From positions 1-64,000 of the forward strand of contig CAYQYT010000005.1 of NCBI GenBank assembly GCA_964421815.1: 64,000 nt of DNA, in the 5' to 3' direction. The notes below the pieces were generated by a model. That model saw only the letters and a list, made by a program, of their open reading frames with translations, did no database searches and had not been told where the DNA came from. The stretch is from DTU089 sp964421815. Lineage in GTDB: Bacteria; Bacillota; Clostridia; Oscillospirales; Acutalibacteraceae. Position 1 is the first letter of the stretch, and each line of letters starts with the position of its first letter. This document shows, in pieces, positions 33,551 to 41,580 of this stretch. A program made the translations under genes and the position numbers.

Positions 33551-34720
33551 TTTTAACTCATTTATAAATTCTTCAATTCGTTCAAGTGCTTTTAAAATAT
33601 GCTCTGTGGAGTAGCAGTATGAGGCTCTTATAAATCCCTCTCCGCCCTTTCCGAAAGCGTTTCCGGGAACAACGGCAACCTTTTTGCTTTGAAGAAGTTT
33701 TTCACAGAATTCGTCGCTTGAAAGTCCTGTGCTTTCTATACAGGGGAAAGCGTAGAATGCACCTTTAGGCTCACGGCAGGTAAGACCGAGTTTGTTGAAT
33801 CCGTGAACAATGAGCCGACGTCTGCGGTCATATTCGTTACGCATTTTTTCAATTTCCTCGTCCCCGTTGCGTAGGGCTTCAATGGCAGCATATTGAGAGG
33901 TGGTGGGAGCGCACATAATTGCATACTGATGTATTTTTGTGATTTGTTTCATAATTTCTTCGGGGCCGCATGCATATCCCAACCGCCAACCCGTCATTGA
34001 ATATGCTTTTGAAAAGCCGTTAACGGTGATTGTTCTTTCCCGCATATTCGGAACGGATGCGGTAGAAATATGGGGGGAATCGCAGTAAGTAAGTTCCGAG
34101 TAAATCTCGTCGGAAATCACTATAATGTCAGTGTCCTTCAGAACTTCAGCAATTTCTATAAGGTCATCCTTCTCCATAACCGCACCCGTGGGATTGCACG
34201 GGTAGGGGAGAATAAGGGCTTTTGTTTTTGAGGTAATGGCCTTTTTAAGTTCCTCCGCCGTAACTTTGAAATCATTTTCTGCTTTTGTTTCAATAATAAC
34301 GGGAACTCCCCCTGCAAGGACGGTTATGGGCTCGTAGCAAACATAACTGGGTTGGGGGATTATCACTTCGTCACCCGGGGAAACTATGGCACGGATTGCC
34401 CCGTCAATAGCCTCACTTCCGCCCACAGTAACAAGAATTTCACTTTCCGCCCTGTACTCCAAGCCGTAACGTCTTTTAAGGTATGTGGAAATCTCATTTC
34501 TTAATTCTATTGTACCACGGTTTGCGGAGTATTTTGTTCTGCCTCTTTCAAGGGATGAAATGCCCGCTTTTCTGATATGCCAGGGAGTTTGAAAATCCGG
34601 CTCACCAACACCCAGGGATATTACATCATCCATTGTGGCGGCAATATCAAAAAACTTTCGTATTCCCGAGGGTTTTATTTCTGTAACCGCAGTATTCAAA
34701 ACTTTTGAATAATCAATCAT
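33548..34720 (-). CDS. PLP-dependent class I/II aminotransferase
   Basis: The 390-residue protein is a fold-type I aminotransferase of the aspartate/aromatic type. It shows ISLGVGEPDFQTPWHI, the SANRGTIELR region, SDEIYSELTYC and the PLP-Lys motif TVNGFSKAYSMTGWRLGYA, then FIRASYCYS with the substrate-carboxylate Arg. The start ATG 34720 overlaps the end of the Lrp gene by eight bases; the longer form is rejected. Coupling to an Lrp-type regulator suggests amino-acid responsive control. Aromatic or branched substrates are possible but not shown. Confidence 0.88.
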   Translation of the reverse strand: MIDYSKVLNTAVTEIKPSGIRKFFDIAATMDDVISLGVGEPDFQTPWHIRKAGISSLERGRTKYSANRGTIELRNEISTYLKRRYGLEYRAESEILVTVGGSEAIDGAIRAIVSPGDEVIIPQPSYVCYEPITVLAGGVPVIIETKAENDFKVTAEELKKAITSKTKALILPYPCNPTGAVMEKDDLIEIAEVLKDTDIIVISDEIYSELTYCDSPHISTASVPNMRERTITVNGFSKAYSMTGWRLGYACGPEEIMKQITKIHQYAIMCAPTTSQYAAIEALRNGDEEIEKMRNEYDRRRRLIVHGFNKLGLTCREPKGAFYAFPCIESTGLSSDEFCEKLLQSKKVAVVPGNAFGKGGEGFIRASYCYSTEHILKALERIEEFINELK

Positions 34721-35198
34721 AAAGGAATTGCCCCCTGTTGTCTTCCTCGGGGTCAAAAAGCTCAACATCAAGCTCCTTGTAGCGACGCATTACAAAATGG
34801 GTTGCGGTTGAGGTTACGGAGTCAATGGGCGCAAGTTCCCTTGCCACAAATCTTGCAACATCCTGGAGGGTCTTGCCCTTAACCACAACGTTCAGGTCGT
34901 ATGAGCCTGAAATGAGATATACGGATTCAACTTCCTTAAAGGACATAACCTTTTCCGCAACTTCTTCAAAGCCCAAATCCGCCTTGGGAACAACGGTGAG
35001 CTGAACAATGGCGGAAACGTAGGCGTCGTCGAGTTTGTCCCAGTCAATAACCGCTTTGTAGCCGCGGATTACTCCTTCTTTTTCAAGTTGTTCAATTTCG
35101 TTTTTGATTTCTTTTTCGTCCTTGCCGAGCATAATTGCAAGTTGTTGGGTAGTGTAACGAGCGTTACTGCTCAAAAGTTTCAAAATTTCGTGTTTCAT
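34713..35198 (-). CDS. Lrp/AsnC family transcriptional regulator
   Basis: The 161-residue protein has an N-terminal winged helix-turn-helix (YTTQQLAIMLGKDEKEIKNEI, then EKEGVIRGYKAVIDW) and a C-terminal RAM ligand domain (AIVQLTVVPKA, VYLISGSYDLNVVVKG). The start is ATG 35198, seven bases from AAGGA; the ATG two codons earlier is too close. It is co-transcribed with the aminotransferase it overlaps, and the DUF436 gene begins upstream in the same direction ten bases away. It probably senses an amino acid. Confidence 0.9.
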   Translation of the reverse strand: MKHEILKLLSSNARYTTQQLAIMLGKDEKEIKNEIEQLEKEGVIRGYKAVIDWDKLDDAYVSAIVQLTVVPKADLGFEEVAEKVMSFKEVESVYLISGSYDLNVVVKGKTLQDVARFVARELAPIDSVTSTATHFVMRRYKELDVELFDPEEDNRGQFLYD

Positions 35199-35208
35199 AG
35201 TCATTTCC

Positions 35209-35751
35209 TTACATTAAATCTTTATTATAACAGGCTCTCTCTCCGCCTATGAATTTGGGACGTACACGTGCGGCGGTAACAGGAGCGTTGCCTATTTTGT
35301 TGTTCTGAAGTCTGACGGGAACCGCAACTTTTTTCAGATGCATACCTATTAGGGTGGAGCCTATATCAAGACCTGCATCCGCTTTAATTTCTTCAAGTGC
35401 AACAGGATTTTTTAATGTTCCGTATGCGGCGGTGGCAAAGGAACCGCCCGCTTTCGGTTGGGGTACAACATTAACGGGTTCACAGAAAGGAACTGCATCC
35501 GCTTCCGTAATAATGGCTCTGTTAAGGTGTTCACAGCACTGTGCCGCAAGGAAAACACCTTTTTCATTTACGGCTTCATAGATTCCGTCAAAAATCTCCT
35601 TTGCAGTTTCAGGGGAGGAGTTTGTGCCGATTCTGTCGCCGATAACCTCACTTGTGGAACAACCCACAACAAGTATTTGACCCTTTTTCAGCCCTGCAAT
35701 TTCAATAATCTCCTTTGCGGCTGAATATGCCTGTGATTTTACCGTACTCAT
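35209..35751 (-). CDS. DUF436/TIGR01440 family protein (YwlG-like)
   Basis: The 180-residue protein belongs to the conserved DUF436 family, found in most Firmicutes with no settled function. It shows GQILVVGCSTSEVIGDRIGTNSS, VFLAAQCCEHLNRAII and DIGSTLIGMHLKKVAVPVR, all characteristic. It is upstream of the Lrp gene by ten bases, so the three minus-strand genes DUF436-lrp-aminotransferase form one unit. The CC pair at QCCEH is a notable conserved feature. Confidence 0.88.
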   Translation of the reverse strand: MSTVKSQAYSAAKEIIEIAGLKKGQILVVGCSTSEVIGDRIGTNSSPETAKEIFDGIYEAVNEKGVFLAAQCCEHLNRAIITEADAVPFCEPVNVVPQPKAGGSFATAAYGTLKNPVALEEIKADAGLDIGSTLIGMHLKKVAVPVRLQNNKIGNAPVTAARVRPKFIGGERACYNKDLM

Positions 35752-35881
35752 AGAAACACCTCTGTCAAAAATCTACTATTGTATTTTACACTTATTTTTG
35801 AAAAAGTAAAGTTAATTATTGATTTGTTAATAATTTATTGGTAAAATGTGTTTATAATAGTAAATAAAAAGAGGTGTTACA

Positions 35882-36082
35882 ATGGCAGTTAAATTCAACG
35901 AGGACAAAGAAGTTGTTGCAAGAATCAAAGAGGGCTTAAAGGCAAAGGACGGCTACTGTCCCTGCCGCCTTGAAAGAATTCCCGACAACAAATGCATCTG
36001 CAAAGAGTTCAGGGAGCAGATTAAGGACCCGGATTTTGAGGGCTACTGTCACTGTATGCTCTATTATAAATCAAAGGATTGA
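35882..36082 (+). CDS. Miniature ferredoxin-thioredoxin reductase catalytic-type protein
   Basis: The 66-residue protein has three CxC pairs: C26-P-C28, C38-I-C40 and C56-H-C58, ending GYCHCMLYY. This is the cysteine inventory of the catalytic subunit of ferredoxin-thioredoxin reductase (FTR), including the signature CHC. The total span from first to last Cys equals the plant enzyme, but the middle pair lies closer to the first (9 residues between, rather than 16). A thioredoxin gene follows by 13 bases, which supports a role in reducing it with electrons from ferredoxin. It lacks any FTR variable subunit gene nearby. Confidence 0.82.
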   Translation: MAVKFNEDKEVVARIKEGLKAKDGYCPCRLERIPDNKCICKEFREQIKDPDFEGYCHCMLYYKSKD

Positions 36083-36095
36083 AAGGAAGATTAAA

Positions 36096-36404
36096 ATGGC
36101 AGAATTGAATATTACAAGTGTTGATTTTGAAGAAAAGGTATTAAAAAGCGAAAAACCCGTACTCCTTGATTTTTGGGCGGTTTGGTGCGGTCCTTGTCAG
36201 ATGTTGGCTCCCGTAATACACGAAATTGCCGAGGAACGCTCCGACATTGTTGTGGGCAAGGTTAACGTGGACGATGAAATCGGACTTGCGAGACAGTTCG
36301 GCATTGACAGTATTCCGACTCTTCTGGTGTTTAAAAACGGCGAACTTGTTAACAGGGCGGTAGGTGTACTTCCCAAAGAGAGTATTTATAAACTTGTGGA
36401 TTAA
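36096..36404 (+). CDS. trxA: Thioredoxin
   Basis: The 102-residue protein is a standard thioredoxin with the active site FWAVWCGPCQMLAPV (WCGPC) and the cis-Pro segment IDSIPTLLVFKNGE. The start is ATG 36096 after GAAAGGAAG. The preceding gene, an FTR catalytic-type protein, is likely its reductant. No NADPH thioredoxin reductase gene is in the window. A terminator follows at 36414. Confidence 0.96.
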   Translation: MAELNITSVDFEEKVLKSEKPVLLDFWAVWCGPCQMLAPVIHEIAEERSDIVVGKVNVDDEIGLARQFGIDSIPTLLVFKNGELVNRAVGVLPKESIYKLVD

Positions 36405-36413
36405 ATGAATTTT

Positions 36414-36447
36414 ACGGTGCTTCGGCTTTTGTCGGAGTACCGTTTTA
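36414..36447 (+). terminator. Terminator after trxA
   Basis: ACGGTGCTTCG (36414-36424) pairs with CGGAGTACCGT (36433-36443) including two G-T pairs and is followed by TTTTATT. Confidence 0.75.
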
Positions 36448-36478
36448 TTACATATTTATTACAAAATGCCTCCTTTAT

Positions 36479-36507
36479 TTGACAGTCAGTAAGTTTTATA
36501 GTATTAT
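36479..36507 (+). promoter_or_regulatory. Promoter of the tmk-to-apbE operon
   Basis: TTGACA (36479-36484), 17 bases, TATTAT (36502-36507) lies 69 bases before ATG 36576. The following seven genes are close-packed or overlapping to 42591. Confidence 0.65.
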
Positions 36508-36575
36508 TTATGGGTATAATCGGAATAGGTATGATGTGTTTTGCATCTGCATTTTGAAAGGTTTGTTTAAAGTTT

Positions 36576-37238
36576 ATGTTTATTGATTTGGAAGGGCTTG
36601 ACGGTTGCGGAAAAACCACCCAGACAGAACTTGTCTGCAAAAGACTTGCCGAGGACGGAATCGAGTACAAAAAAATCAAACTTCCAGACTATGAAAGCGA
36701 GTCGAGTATTCTCGTAAGAAAATATCTTGCAGGGGATTTCGGTAAGAATCCGGAGGATGTAAATGCCTATGCAGCCTCGGTTCTGTATGCTGCGGACAGA
36801 TACGCTTCATATACGGAAAAGTGGAAAGAGGAGTATCTTGGTGGAAAATTGATTTTTGCGGATCGCTATACCCCCGCCAATGCAATTTATCAAATGACAA
36901 AACTCCGAAAAAGCCAATGGGATGAATACCTTGATTGGCTCTTTGATTTTGAATACAACAAAATCGGTATTCCCGCTCCCGATAAGGTCATTTTCCTTGA
37001 TATGCCTGTGGCGGTGTCCCAACGTCTCATGACCGGTCGCTACGAGGGGGATGAAAACAAAAAGGACGTGCACGAAGCAAACGTGGCTTTCCTTAATGCC
37101 TGTCGTGAAGCGGCGCTTTATGCGGCGGACAGATGCGGTTGGGAAATTGTTCCCTGTGCCGAAAACGGTGAGCCCCTTTCCGTTGAAGAAATAAACAATA
37201 CGGTGTATAAAATATTACTTGAAACCTTGAAGAAATAA
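36576..37238 (+). CDS. tmk: Thymidylate kinase-like protein
   Basis: Tmk phosphorylates dTMP to dTDP. The 220-residue protein begins with the P-loop DLEGLDGCGKTTQTELV, has the DR(Y/F) motif LIFADRYTPANAIYQ, and a VIFLDMPVAVSQRLMTGR segment. It is a slightly divergent Tmk: the usual MKGxFIxFEG start is shortened to MFIDLEG. It opens a seven-gene operon with DUF2156 following by five bases. A second, more typical tmk may exist elsewhere, so this could also be a dedicated nucleoside-monophosphate kinase. Confidence 0.85.
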   Translation: MFIDLEGLDGCGKTTQTELVCKRLAEDGIEYKKIKLPDYESESSILVRKYLAGDFGKNPEDVNAYAASVLYAADRYASYTEKWKEEYLGGKLIFADRYTPANAIYQMTKLRKSQWDEYLDWLFDFEYNKIGIPAPDKVIFLDMPVAVSQRLMTGRYEGDENKKDVHEANVAFLNACREAALYAADRCGWEIVPCAENGEPLSVEEINNTVYKILLETLKK

Positions 37239-37243
37239 TTATT

Positions 37244-38128
37244 ATGCTTGACTTTGAACCTGTAAAAATTGAACACAAAGATTTGATTTTGGAGTATATT
37301 CCCGACTCCGCGTCCCCAATATGCGATTTTACCTTCGGCAACATTTTTTGCTGGAGCATTGCGGAAAATACAAGAATCGCCATGAAAGACGGCTTTTTGT
37401 TCCTGCGTTCCCGCTTCAACGGAATTAAAAGTTACGCTTTCCCTTGGGGAAAGGGTGATATCAAAGCCGCTCTGAAAATTCTGGAAGAGGACGCAAAGGA
37501 GCGAAACGCACCTTTGAGTTTCTACTGTTTAAGTGAGGAACAGACCGCAATTCTCAAAGAAATCTACGGGGAGCGGTTCAAGGCATGGGAGCAACGGGAT
37601 TTTTTTGACTATGTTTACCTGAAAGAGAATCTTGCCCAACTTAAAGGAAGAAAGTATCATTCAAAGAAAAATCACATAAATTCATTTGTTAAAAACTTCA
37701 ATTTTTCCTATGAGGAATTGAGTGAAAATAATCTGGAGGAGTGCCTTGAGTTTTCACGTCAATGGCACAAAAACGGAACGAGAAACCCGAAACTTGACGA
37801 AGAATTACTTGTAATAGAAAAGGCTTTTGAAAATTTTGCTCAACTTGGACTTTTCGGCGGAATTTTGAGGGTTGATGGAGAAATCGTTGCCTATGCTTTA
37901 GGTGAAAAAATGCCCGACGGCAAAACTTTTTGCACCCATTTTGAAAAGGCGTCCCCGCAAATTCCTACGGCATACGCAATGATAAACAAAATATTTACGG
38001 AAAAATCCCTTGTGGGTTTTGAATATGTTAACCGTGAGGATGACGCGGGGGAGGAAAATCTCCGAAAGGCGAAAACTTCCTATCATCCCGAATTTCTTGT
38101 GAAAAAGTATTATGGAAAAATCCTTTGA
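37244..38128 (+). CDS. DUF2156 (phosphatidylglycerol lysyltransferase C-terminal-like) protein
   Basis: The 294-residue protein matches the soluble DUF2156 domain, a tandem GNAT-like fold related to the catalytic part of MprF lysyltransferases. Typical segments are SPICDFTFGNIFCW, LAQLKGRKYHSKKNHINSFV, and CTHFEKA...YAMINKIF with FEYVNREDDAGEENLRKAK. There is no membrane part. Free-standing members are common in Clostridia; their substrate is unknown. It overlaps the downstream GNAT gene by 17 bases. Confidence 0.82.
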   Translation: MLDFEPVKIEHKDLILEYIPDSASPICDFTFGNIFCWSIAENTRIAMKDGFLFLRSRFNGIKSYAFPWGKGDIKAALKILEEDAKERNAPLSFYCLSEEQTAILKEIYGERFKAWEQRDFFDYVYLKENLAQLKGRKYHSKKNHINSFVKNFNFSYEELSENNLEECLEFSRQWHKNGTRNPKLDEELLVIEKAFENFAQLGLFGGILRVDGEIVAYALGEKMPDGKTFCTHFEKASPQIPTAYAMINKIFTEKSLVGFEYVNREDDAGEENLRKAKTSYHPEFLVKKYYGKIL

Positions 38129-38939
38129 TGTGCGCTTTCCCCTTGAAAGCGATTACGAAAAGTTAAAAGAACTGTGGAAAACCGCTTTCGACGATGGTGA
38201 TGAAAGCCTTGATTTCTTTTTCAAGAACACCGTTTCTCCCGAAAGAGTGTTGGCGGTTTTTCGGGGTGATATGCCCGTCAGTGCGTTATATATGCTTGAA
38301 AGTGATGTAATCATTTCAGGGAAAGAGTATTCCGCTTATTACATTTATGCAGTCTGCACCCACCCTGATTTCAGGGGCAGGGGGCTAATGAAAAGCCTTT
38401 TTAACCGACTTTTTGAAATAGCAGGGGCGAGAGGTATTGACTATCTCTTTCTTGTACCCGAAGAAGAATATCTCTTTGAGGTATATAAAAAACAGGGGTT
38501 TGAAAGGGGCTTTTTCTACTCCCCAAAAACTCTTTATAAAAGGGACTTTGAAATGGGGAAAGAGGAAAAAACAGACAGTCTTTCCTATGGAGAATACAGG
38601 GATATTATTTCCCGAAATCCACGGGAATTTCCCCTTGGGGTTTTAAGGGAGAGTACCTTTAACAGTTTTTTTTCATCCGTCGGCGGAGAAGTTAAAGTAA
38701 TATATGTAAAAAATGTGGGCTATGCATTGGTCGAAGAAACCCGGGAACAACTTACGGTGCTTGAGTTGTTCGGTGATGAAAAAAGACTTTTGAAAGCGGT
38801 TTTTCAAAACACGGAAAAAGATTCATTGGTTTACAGATGTAAAGCAGACGAAGTTTCCATTCCCTACGGAATGTATTATAAATTCGGAAATGTGCCGAAA
38901 ATCGAAAAGGGCTTTTTCGGAATACCTTACTCAACATGA
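38112..38939 (+). CDS. GNAT family N-acetyltransferase
   Basis: The 275-residue protein has an N-terminal GNAT domain with the acetyl-CoA loop AVCTHPDFRGRGLMKSLFNRLFE (about residues 73-95) and LFEVYKKQGFERGFF. The C-terminal 120 residues form a second, less clear domain, as in Eis-like or tandem GNAT proteins. The start overlaps the DUF2156 end; translational coupling is likely. The acceptor substrate is unknown. Confidence 0.83.
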   Translation: MEKSFDVRFPLESDYEKLKELWKTAFDDGDESLDFFFKNTVSPERVLAVFRGDMPVSALYMLESDVIISGKEYSAYYIYAVCTHPDFRGRGLMKSLFNRLFEIAGARGIDYLFLVPEEEYLFEVYKKQGFERGFFYSPKTLYKRDFEMGKEEKTDSLSYGEYRDIISRNPREFPLGVLRESTFNSFFSSVGGEVKVIYVKNVGYALVEETREQLTVLELFGDEKRLLKAVFQNTEKDSLVYRCKADEVSIPYGMYYKFGNVPKIEKGFFGIPYST

Positions 38940-38953
38940 AAAGAGGTTTTTAA

Positions 38954-39499
38954 ATGATTTATGTTTTCCTTGCAGACGGCTTTGAGGAAATTGAGGCCCT
39001 TGCACCCGTTGACTTTCTTTTGAGAATGGGAGTTCAAGTTAAAACTGTCGGAGTGAGCGGAAAATTTTGCCGCGGTACTCACGGAATAAATGTTGAGGCG
39101 GATATTCTTCCCGAGGACGTTGAATTGGACGGCAGTCTTGAAGGCATAATTCTTCCCGGCGGTATGCCCGGAGCGGAAAACCTTAATAATTCGGCGGATG
39201 TACAAAAAGCCATTGACTATTGTCTTGAAAATGGCAAAATCATTGGCGCAATTTGTGCCGCACCCTTTATCCTGGGAAGAAAGGGTATTCTCAAAAGCAA
39301 AAATGCCACCTGTTTCCCCGGGTTTGAGGATGAACTTGTGGGTGCAAATGTACTTGAGGAAGGCGTTGTGACGGACGGTAGTATTGTTACCGCAAGGGGC
39401 GCCGGTGTGGCATGGGAATTCGGAGCAGCTGTGGGCACACTTCTCAAAGGCGAGGAAAATGCCCAAGCCGTACTCAGAGGTATTCAATGGAAAAAATAA
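38954..39499 (+). CDS. DJ-1/PfpI family protein
   Basis: The 181-residue protein is of the DJ-1/ThiJ/PfpI superfamily. It shows FLADGFEEIEALAPVDFL with the conserved Glu, LPGGMPGAENL, and the nucleophile Cys in IGAICAAPFILG. The length and the residues fit the YajL/DJ-1 branch often annotated as a protein or glyoxal deglycase; the activity of that branch is debated. Its end overlaps the next gene by 13 bases. Confidence 0.9.
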   Translation: MIYVFLADGFEEIEALAPVDFLLRMGVQVKTVGVSGKFCRGTHGINVEADILPEDVELDGSLEGIILPGGMPGAENLNNSADVQKAIDYCLENGKIIGAICAAPFILGRKGILKSKNATCFPGFEDELVGANVLEEGVVTDGSIVTARGAGVAWEFGAAVGTLLKGEENAQAVLRGIQWKK

Positions 39500-40080
39500 T
39501 AGATATAAGACCCGTAAAAAAGAAAATGAGGGACGATGCCAGAAATTACAGACATTCAATGGATTCTGCATTAAAAAACTCATTTGATAAAAAAATATGC
39601 AATAAACTTTTGAATTTGTGGGCAGTGAGGGAAGCAAACACCGTTTTGTGCTACGTTTCCACGGATATAGAGGTTGATACAAGAGCCTTTATAAATGCCT
39701 TGCTCAAAAGCGGGAAAAAGGTTGCGGTTCCCCGTTGCGAGGGAGGACCCTCGGAGATGAATTTTTATTATATAAATTCTCTTGATGAACTTGCTCCCGG
39801 CTCTTTCGGTGTTCTGGAACCGATTCCCGAAAAGGCAAAAATGCTTACGGAAACGGAGAAGACCATTTGCATTGTTCCCGCATTTATGTTTGACAAGTCC
39901 GGCTATCGTCTGGGCTACGGAAAGGGCTATTATGACAGATATCTCTCACATTACAAAGGAACTACAATCGGTATTTGTTATTATGAAAATATTGAGGACG
40001 AATTATTCCACGGAAAATACGACAGAACGGTGGATATGATAGTTACCCAAAGAAACATTTTACAGGTAAAGGAGTGTTAA
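39487..40080 (+). CDS. 5-formyltetrahydrofolate cyclo-ligase
   Basis: The enzyme converts 5-formyl-THF to methenyl-THF using ATP. ATG 39487 gives 197 residues, MEKIIDIRPVKKKMRDDARN, the expected start; the longer form is a frame extension into the DJ-1 gene. It shows VLCYVSTDIEVDTRAFINALL, KKVAVPRCEG, FGVLEP and the signature DKSGYRLGYGKGYYDRYL. It overlaps the DJ-1 gene and is followed by mltG two bases later. Confidence 0.93.
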   Translation: MEKIIDIRPVKKKMRDDARNYRHSMDSALKNSFDKKICNKLLNLWAVREANTVLCYVSTDIEVDTRAFINALLKSGKKVAVPRCEGGPSEMNFYYINSLDELAPGSFGVLEPIPEKAKMLTETEKTICIVPAFMFDKSGYRLGYGKGYYDRYLSHYKGTTIGICYYENIEDELFHGKYDRTVDMIVTQRNILQVKEC

Positions 40081-40082
40081 GT

Positions 40083-41579
40083 GTGTCAAAAGATAATTTG
40101 AATGATTACGAAGAACTTTTGAGTATGTTTGAAGACGAAAAAACAACAAAGTCATCCCCCTCTGTCAAGGCGAACGAAGAAGATGACTTGAAAACCAAAC
40201 GGAAGAAAAAAGTGGATGACTTTAAAATCGACATCAACTCCGACAGCACTTACGAAAATCCCGCATACAAGGGCGGAGTTTACTTTTCCAATCCTCCCCG
40301 AGACATAGACAAGGCGGCGCAGAGGGAAAAGAAAGCCACGGTTCGCAAAAATTACAGAACCCGACAGGCTGTTGATAAGTTCAAAGTTTCCACCCCTCCC
40401 ACAACCGAGGCACAGAATAGGGCTAAGGCAAAAAAAGAGGCACGAAACAAAAAACTCAAAGGTACATTTTTCGGTAAGTTTTTCAATTCCGATAAACTTT
40501 CAAAACTTGCTCTTGCCGTTGCAATAATTGTTTTGAGCAGTGTGGTGCTCTGCATTTACGGCATAGGCTGTATTAACGATGTACTGGCAATAAAAACCGA
40601 GGACAAAACCGTGGAGGTTGAGGTTTCCAAGGGTATGAGCGACAGTGAGGTTATCAATATTCTCAAAAAGAATGACCTGATAAATAATAAACTTTTCTGC
40701 AAACTGTTTGTTAAACTTCTTGATGCCACTTCCGGAAGCAGCGGACATAAAGAATATGTTTCCGGGGTTTACACCCTCACTCCGAGTATGGGACTTGAAA
40801 AAATGCTTTCCACAATGAAAGCCGACATAACCCTTTCCGAAACAGTTACCCTTACATTCCCCGAGGGTTGGACCATTGACCAGATTGCCGAAAAACTTGA
40901 GGCAAATAACGTGTGTACCGCCGCAAGTTTTATAAATACTCTGCAAAACATAGACTTTTCCGAGGAGTATGATTTCATAAAAGCAATTCCGAATAAGGAA
41001 AAACGGTTCAGAGTCCTTGAGGGCTATATGTATCCCGATACCTATGAATTCTACGTTGGCGAAAACTCATCAAGTGTTGTAAGAAGATTTTTGGACAACT
41101 TCCAGAACAGATGGACGGAGGATTATCAAAAACAGGCGGATGAAAAGGGTATTAGTTTGGATGAGGTAATTACCATGGCATCCATTCTCCAGAAAGAAGC
41201 CGCCACAAGTTCTCAAATGACCGGCATTTCTTCCGTTTTGTATAACCGTCTCGGACGTTCCGGTACATTCCCCTGGCTCAACTGCGACTCAACGGAGGAT
41301 TATTTGCTGAATACAATCAAACCCACCCTTACATCCTCCACCGAGGATACTCAAAAATATATAGCCTACCGCGACAGTTACGACACTTACAGCGAGGAGT
41401 GTAAAGGACTTCCCGTGGGTGCAATCTCAAATCCCGGTGATGCGGCAATCAAAGCGGCTCTCAATCCCGATGATACAAACTATTTCTATTTCTGCCACAA
41501 CACCGAATCCGGTAAGGTTTACTATGCAAACACCATGTCAGAGCATGAAGAAAATATGCGTAAGGCGGGCTTGAGTTAA
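40083..41579 (+). CDS. mltG: Endolytic murein transglycosylase MltG (YceG-like)
   Basis: MltG cuts nascent peptidoglycan strands at the membrane. The start is GTG 40083, eight bases after AAAGGAG. The 498-residue protein has an unusually long charged cytoplasmic N-terminus of about 135 residues, one membrane helix (LALAVAIIVLSSVVLCIYGI), a LysM-like segment (VEVSKGMSDSEVINILKKN), and the YceG catalytic domain with the active Glu in TMASILQKEAAT, VLYNRLG and LPVGAISNPGDAAIKAALNP. It lies between folate metabolism and apbE genes. Confidence 0.94.
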   Translation: MSKDNLNDYEELLSMFEDEKTTKSSPSVKANEEDDLKTKRKKKVDDFKIDINSDSTYENPAYKGGVYFSNPPRDIDKAAQREKKATVRKNYRTRQAVDKFKVSTPPTTEAQNRAKAKKEARNKKLKGTFFGKFFNSDKLSKLALAVAIIVLSSVVLCIYGIGCINDVLAIKTEDKTVEVEVSKGMSDSEVINILKKNDLINNKLFCKLFVKLLDATSGSSGHKEYVSGVYTLTPSMGLEKMLSTMKADITLSETVTLTFPEGWTIDQIAEKLEANNVCTAASFINTLQNIDFSEEYDFIKAIPNKEKRFRVLEGYMYPDTYEFYVGENSSSVVRRFLDNFQNRWTEDYQKQADEKGISLDEVITMASILQKEAATSSQMTGISSVLYNRLGRSGTFPWLNCDSTEDYLLNTIKPTLTSSTEDTQKYIAYRDSYDTYSEECKGLPVGAISNPGDAAIKAALNPDDTNYFYFCHNTESGKVYYANTMSEHEENMRKAGLS

Positions 41580-41580
41580 T

